Below are positions 35,147-39,000 of a stretch of 39,000 nt of DNA, one piece after another; the first letter of the stretch is position 1; each line of letters opens with the position of its first letter. The stretch is from positions 1 to 39,000 of the forward strand of contig JALDRK010000035.1 of the NCBI GenBank assembly GCA_031315915.1, read 5' to 3'. Under the pieces are notes generated by a model that ran no database searches, was not told the origin of the DNA, and saw nothing but the letters and a program-made list of their open reading frames with translations. A program made the position numbers and the translations under genes. The stretch comes from Nitrospirales bacterium (GTDB lineage: Bacteria > Nitrospirota > Nitrospiria > Nitrospirales > UBA8639).

Positions 35147-35984
35147 TCACATTCAGGAATTACTGGGTCCGCTTCTCATGTGGGGAGTGGCTGCGATGGT
35201 GACACTTCCGTTTCTGTGGATCACAGGTGACCTCATTGTCCACGGAGTCAGTCACCTCTCATTCGAATTTTTGCTCTCGCCGCCACATGACGCCGGACGT
35301 CAAGGCGGAATTCGTCCGATCTTAGTCTCCACCTTTCTCATCATCGGTGTCTGCATCACGGTCGCCATGCCCATAGGAGTGGGCACGGCACTCTATCTTT
35401 CGGAATACACCCGAAACGACAAGGTTTTGGGCAGGCTGATTCGCAGTTCTCTGGATATTCTGGCGGGGGTTCCTTCCAGTGTGTTTGGCCTATTCGGAAA
35501 TGTTCTCTTTTGTCAGGTGTTAGGATTAGGATTTTCCATTCTATCCGGCGGTCTCACGTTAGCCTGTATGATGTTACCGATCATGATTCGCACCATAGAG
35601 GAAGGGTTTCGAAGCCTTGTCCAGGATCAACGATTATCCGCCGCGGCTCTTGGCCTCTCGAAGTACACCACCATACGCGTGGTGTTGCTTCCTGCGGCCA
35701 TTCCCAGCATTGTTGTCGCCGGCATTTTGGGTTTGGGACGGGCCCTGGCTGAAACCGCGGCATTGGTTTTTACCAGCGGGTATGTCGATCGTATGCCGGA
35801 ATCGTTGCTGGACTCGGGACGATCCCTCTCCGTTCATATTTATGATTTATCCATGAATGTGGCAGGAGGTAATGCCCACGCCTATGCCACAGCCCTGGTT
35901 CTCCTGAGTGTGTTGTTGAGCATGAATGTTCTTGCATCCAGAATGGTAACCAGATGGACCTTACACATTCACACCCTCGCCTGA
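35130..35984 (+). CDS. pstA: Phosphate ABC transporter permease PstA
   Basis: 284 residues with about six membrane spans. SPPHDAGRQGGIRPILVSTF and IGVGTALYLSEYTRNDK match the PstA N-terminal half; LDILAGVPSSVFGLFGNVLF, MLPIMIRTIEEGFRSLVQDQ (the EAA-type coupling loop begins after it) and LGLSKYTTIRVVLLPAAIPS contact the ATPase. GLGRALAETAALVFTSGY is a further family signature. It works with PstC and PstB in the inner membrane to import phosphate. It overlaps pstC by 17 nt and pstB by 31 nt, showing translational coupling. It is intact although pstC is not. Confidence 0.93.
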   Translation: MRSQHNHIQELLGPLLMWGVAAMVTLPFLWITGDLIVHGVSHLSFEFLLSPPHDAGRQGGIRPILVSTFLIIGVCITVAMPIGVGTALYLSEYTRNDKVLGRLIRSSLDILAGVPSSVFGLFGNVLFCQVLGLGFSILSGGLTLACMMLPIMIRTIEEGFRSLVQDQRLSAAALGLSKYTTIRVVLLPAAIPSIVVAGILGLGRALAETAALVFTSGYVDRMPESLLDSGRSLSVHIYDLSMNVAGGNAHAYATALVLLSVLLSMNVLASRMVTRWTLHIHTLA

Positions 35985-36823
35985 GTCCCGACCGCCCGGA
36001 AAAGCCGGGAGTCCACACATGGGTACCCTACTCTTCGAAAGACCCGTGCTGTGAACCTATCGCGCATATACAAGCCAAGGATCTTTCCATCGCCTATCAC
36101 GGGCAACCTGCTCTGGAACAGGTCTCCCTGGAGATCAATCGTGGCTGCCTGACCGCCTTAGTCGGGCCATCGGGTTGCGGAAAAACCAGTTTCCTCATGA
36201 GTATTAACCGCCTGACCGATTTGATCGCGGGCTGCCGTGTATCGGGGACCTTACACCTCAATGACATGGATATTCTCTCGTCACAAGTGGATCTGCTGAA
36301 TCTCCGCCGGACAGTCGGCATGATCTTTCAAAAACCGACCCTGTTTCCATTTTCCATTCGCCATAATTTGGAACTGCCTCTTCGTGAACACGGCATGCGT
36401 GATCGCACAAGGTTGGGCCATACCATGGAGAAGACCCTTCAGCAAGTCGGGCTCTGGGATGAAGTCAAAGACCGCCTGGAACATCCAGCCCAGGCCTTGT
36501 CGGGAGGGCAACAACAACGTCTCTGTCTGGCCCGTGCATTAATGCTATCACCAGACGTCTTATTGCTGGACGAACCGTGCAGTGCCCTGGACCCGCTTTC
36601 CAGCGGTATTGTGGAGGATTTGATTGTCAGTTTGCGAGACCAATACACGGTGCTCATCGTCACCCACAATCTTGCACAAGCCCGACGCATTGCCGACCAT
36701 GTGGCCTTTTTCTGGTCATTTCATGGCGTAGGAAGACTGGTCGAATACGGCACGGCCCAATCCATGTTTGACAATCCCAAGCATGAATTAACCACCGCCT
36801 ATATTTCCGGCGCAAGAGGATAA
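35954..36823 (+). CDS. pstB: Phosphate ABC transporter ATPase PstB
   Basis: 289 residues. About 35 extra polar residues precede the usual start at IQAKDLSIAYHGQPALEQVS. Walker A is GPSGCGKTS; LNLRRTVGMIFQKPTLFPFS holds the Q-loop; ALSGGQQQRLCLARALMLSP the signature; VLLLDEPCSALDP Walker B; LIVTHNLAQARRIADH the switch His. PstB normally reads more like PSTVxxxMNRxxD after Walker A; here SFLMSINRLTDLIAGCRVSG keeps the RxxD region. It hydrolyses ATP to drive phosphate import. No phoU follows, unlike the standard pst order; a porin gene comes next. Confidence 0.93.
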   Translation: MDLTHSHPRLSPDRPEKPGVHTWVPYSSKDPCCEPIAHIQAKDLSIAYHGQPALEQVSLEINRGCLTALVGPSGCGKTSFLMSINRLTDLIAGCRVSGTLHLNDMDILSSQVDLLNLRRTVGMIFQKPTLFPFSIRHNLELPLREHGMRDRTRLGHTMEKTLQQVGLWDEVKDRLEHPAQALSGGQQQRLCLARALMLSPDVLLLDEPCSALDPLSSGIVEDLIVSLRDQYTVLIVTHNLAQARRIADHVAFFWSFHGVGRLVEYGTAQSMFDNPKHELTTAYISGARG

Positions 36824-36838
36824 AACTCTTGCATTCTT
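36812..36838 (+). terminator. Hairpin over the pstB stop codon
   Basis: A perfect 7-bp stem GCAAGAG/CTCTTGC (36812-36832, loop GATAAAA) covers the pstB stop at 36821-36823 and is followed by ATTCTTCC. The T-content is modest, so it may be a partial terminator or an mRNA-stabilising structure between pstB and the porin genes. Confidence 0.4.
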
Positions 36839-36911
36839 CCTAAGACCGATGTAACTTCCCACCCTCCGAATACCTTTTTCCCACCGTCACGCCTCATTGA
36901 GGAAGGCCAAT

Positions 36912-38294
36912 GTGAAACATGCGTTCATAGCCATAATATGTCTCGGACTGTTGCTTCCGAGTCGGGCATTGGCCGTTGATCCTCTCTATGAGGACACGCT
37001 TGAGAATGTGCTACGGGAAAAGGGCGTGATCACCAAAGAAGATTGGGTGCGTATTCAAGCCGCCAAGGAGCGGCAGCAAGCCGACACGCGAAAAAACATG
37101 GATGTGGAATTTCCCGTTGCCATCGGATACGGGGGCAGTGGATTTGAGCTAAAAAGCAAGGACGGCAAGTTTGCCACACAGATTCAATGGCGGTTTCAGG
37201 GGCGGTGGTCCTATCCTGAGCGGGATGATCCCATCAGCGTAAGTGATTTCAACAACAAACCGGAAAGCACATTCGAATTGCGCCGGGTCCGGATGAAAAT
37301 CGGGGGACATGGCTATTATCCCTGGATCAAGTATTATTTCGAAGTGGATTTGCAATCCACATCCGATTCCGGCGGGTCTCCGGGAAACACCCGATTGCTC
37401 GACTGGCGGATCAGTCTCGAAAAATTCAAATTTCTCTCGCTGCAAGTCGGACAATGGAAAGTCGACTACAACCGGGAGCGGCGCGACTCGTCCGGCCAGC
37501 AACAGTTCGTCGATCGGTCCATTGTCAATACGTTTTTTACTCTTGACCGGCAAGTGGGTGCCATGCTTTACGGCCACTTGGCCCCAGGAACCTGGGCCGA
37601 TTCCCGATACTACGCCGGTGTCTTTTCGGGTTCCGGGAGAGGGGAAGCCAATGACGACGCCAACATGATGTATTTCGGTCGCTTTCAATGGAATTTTCTG
37701 GGCCGCGACCTGAAGTGGTCGCAAAGCGACGTAGAATATCATGAGCAACCCACAGGGAGCGTGGCGTTTGGGGCCTATACCAACATCGGCAAATGTACCC
37801 GATGGTCTTCGAGCGGATGCGGAACATTGGATGGAGTCAATTCTGCCGGCTTGCCCTATACAGCTGATTCTGCGGCCTCGGCCGGACAGTTTCGCGTGCA
37901 GGGCATGGTCGAGGAATTCGCCTTCAAGTGGCGTGGGCTCTCCATTCAACATGAATATCATTGGAAACAAGTCAAAGATAATAGTTTTCCCGAGGGAGCC
38001 CCTGGCTATAAAACCAATCTGATGGGAAGTTACTCACAGATTGGATACTTTCCTCACTTTCTCTTTTCCGTCATACCCAAACCATTGGAAATCGCCTTCC
38101 GATATGCGTTCGTAGATCCCAACGTGTTTGCTAAGCACGACAAGCATCAGGAATTTACCGGAGCCATCAATTGGTTTTTTGCAGGTCATCAAAACAAGCT
38201 CACGTTGGATGCTTCCTGGTTCACCCTGGACCAACCCATAGGAAGCAATCAGCACGAACAGCGGATCCGTCTTCAATGGGATGTATCGTTCTAA
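36912..38294 (+). CDS. OprP/OprO-family phosphate-selective porin
   Basis: 460 residues from GTG 36912, preferred over a TTG at 36897 because AGGAAGG stands 5 nt before it. The signal peptide is HAFIAIICLGLLLPSRALA, cut before VDP. A short coiled region (LYEDTLENVLREKGVITKED) leads to the barrel: FELKSKDGKFATQIQWRFQG, STFELRRVRMKIGGHGYYPW and IKYYFEVDLQSTSDSGGSPG match the Porin_O_P family, and the chain ends with the aromatic IRLQWDVSF as outer-membrane barrels do. It should let phosphate or other anions through the outer membrane. It directly follows pstB, so the operon seems to link outer- and inner-membrane steps. A second copy follows. Confidence 0.92.
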   Translation: MKHAFIAIICLGLLLPSRALAVDPLYEDTLENVLREKGVITKEDWVRIQAAKERQQADTRKNMDVEFPVAIGYGGSGFELKSKDGKFATQIQWRFQGRWSYPERDDPISVSDFNNKPESTFELRRVRMKIGGHGYYPWIKYYFEVDLQSTSDSGGSPGNTRLLDWRISLEKFKFLSLQVGQWKVDYNRERRDSSGQQQFVDRSIVNTFFTLDRQVGAMLYGHLAPGTWADSRYYAGVFSGSGRGEANDDANMMYFGRFQWNFLGRDLKWSQSDVEYHEQPTGSVAFGAYTNIGKCTRWSSSGCGTLDGVNSAGLPYTADSAASAGQFRVQGMVEEFAFKWRGLSIQHEYHWKQVKDNSFPEGAPGYKTNLMGSYSQIGYFPHFLFSVIPKPLEIAFRYAFVDPNVFAKHDKHQEFTGAINWFFAGHQNKLTLDASWFTLDQPIGSNQHEQRIRLQWDVSF

Positions 38295-38378
38295 ATCTCC
38301 CGTCACATCGTTCCACATAGACTTGTCTGCATTGGCCAACGTATCGATACCACCATGTCTTCAGAGGGATATCCTTAA

Positions 38379-38397
38379 GGCCATTCGGCCGATGGCC
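38379..38397 (+). terminator. Hairpin between the two porin genes
   Basis: GGCCAT (38379-38384) pairs with ATGGCC (38392-38397) around the loop TCGGCCG. A T-rich tract (TTTTCTTTTTTAC) begins about 15 nt later, which is far for a standard intrinsic terminator. Confidence 0.35.
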
Positions 38398-38551
38398 ATC
38401 TCCTGACATTGCATTTTCTTTTTTACTTTACATTGACCTCAGCTTAACCCACTCGTAACAAACCTAGGCTAGCCTCCCTTACAGGAAACAGAGACGCTTC
38501 CGTTCGCGTATACGATAAAAGTGTTTCACCTTTAAAGAGGAGGTCGTGTGC

Positions 38552-39000
38552 ATGTATGTTTTTGGTGTAGTTATGGCAATCACATGCCTAGGGTATTTGC
38601 TTCCATACAATGCCTGGGCCGTGGATCCTCTCTATGAGGACTCTCTCGAAAATGTGTTGCGGGAAAAAGGGGTAATCAGCAAAGAAGACTGGGTGCGCAT
38701 TGAAGCCGCACAGGAAAAAGAGGCGCACGATCTGAGTAAACGCATGGATCAGGAATTTCCGATTGGCATCGGTTACGGCCGCAGTGGATTTGAATTAAAA
38801 ACGAAAGATGGGAAATTCGCGACACAGTTGCAATGGCGGTTTCAAGGTCGGTGGTCCTATCCGACAAGAGAGGATCCCATTTCTTTCGCAGATTTTAATA
38901 CCGACCCTCAGAGTACGTTTGAACTTCGACGGGTTCGGATGAAAATCGGGGGACATGGCTATCAACCTTGGATTAAGTATTATTTCGAAGTGGACTTGCA
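38552..39000 (+). CDS. Second OprP/OprO-family porin, cut by the window end
   Basis: At least 149 residues; the frame is open to the right edge. ATG 38552 follows AAAGAGGAGG by 8 nt. The signal peptide (VFGVVMAITCLGYLLPYNAWA) is cut before VDP. From there it tracks the first porin nearly residue by residue: LYEDSLENVLREKGVISKED, FELKTKDGKFATQLQWRFQG, STFELRRVRMKIGGHGYQPW. The pair is a recent tandem duplication that has diverged mostly in the signal peptide and at scattered sites. It has its own strong ribosome-binding site and probably its own level of expression. Confidence 0.92.
   Translation, partial: MYVFGVVMAITCLGYLLPYNAWAVDPLYEDSLENVLREKGVISKEDWVRIEAAQEKEAHDLSKRMDQEFPIGIGYGRSGFELKTKDGKFATQLQWRFQGRWSYPTREDPISFADFNTDPQSTFELRRVRMKIGGHGYQPWIKYYFEVDL

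Noticed and set aside
37149..37970. 273-codon minus-strand frame inside the first porin gene
   Set aside because: Antisense shadow of a strongly supported porin gene; no domain of its own.
1..39000. CRISPR arrays, tRNA or rRNA genes, phage att sites
   Set aside because: No regularly spaced repeats, cloverleaf-like tRNA ends or rRNA motifs were seen on reading both strands.

Overview
The window reads as chromosomal DNA of a Gram-negative, outer-membrane bacterium. The short OprP/OprO-type porins, the BBP2-like outer-membrane barrel, the ISL3 element and the style of the surface-glycan genes are most reminiscent of Nitrospirota (Nitrospira-like). That assignment rests on protein recognition only and is tentative. 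By eye, the glycan half is AT-richer than the IS and pst/porin half.

Positions 1-27062 hold one long, almost entirely minus-strand locus for making, decorating and exporting a surface polysaccharide. Transcription runs from high to low coordinates. In that order it has: a stand-alone NusG/RfaH-like antiterminator (26514-27062); a 1.4-kb gene-free leader with hairpins; an L-2-hydroxyglutarate-oxidase-like flavoprotein; an NDP-sugar epimerase/dehydratase; a very large secreted SGNH hydrolase with four discoidin-like domains; a small secreted protein; an ABC-2 glycan exporter (Wzm/Wzt type); a NodB deacetylase; several glycosyltransferases; two sulfotransferases; an ATP-grasp-like protein; a PIG-L deacetylase; and a block for a branched or C-methylated deoxysugar (rfbF, rfbC, a second nucleotidyltransferase, a zinc-type C-methyltransferase, a DUF4910 aminopeptidase-like protein, an SDR and a hexapeptide acyltransferase). 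A glycosyltransferase runs off the left edge. The likely product is a sulfated, acylated and deacetylated glycan exported by the ABC pathway. No CDP-glucose 4,6-dehydratase, polymerase or flippase is visible.

Positions 27300-33000 look eroded. An ISL3-family insertion sequence (27319-28657) has recognisable inverted repeats and a perfect 8-bp target duplication, but its transposase is broken. Next come a frameshifted outer-membrane barrel, an intact two-CBS-domain protein and a heavily frameshifted PstS-like pseudogene.

Positions 33030-39000 are plus-strand: a small ArsR-family repressor with a C-terminal Cys-Cys pair and an AT-rich operator-like inverted repeat over its promoter, then pstS, pstC (several frameshifts), pstA, pstB, and two tandem phosphate-porin genes (the second cut by the window end). 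This forms a phosphate uptake unit, from outer-membrane porin to inner-membrane ABC transporter, apparently under an ArsR regulator and not an obvious Pho box. The frameshifts cluster right of 27 kb while the glycan half is clean, so either local gene decay or local assembly indels must be considered.
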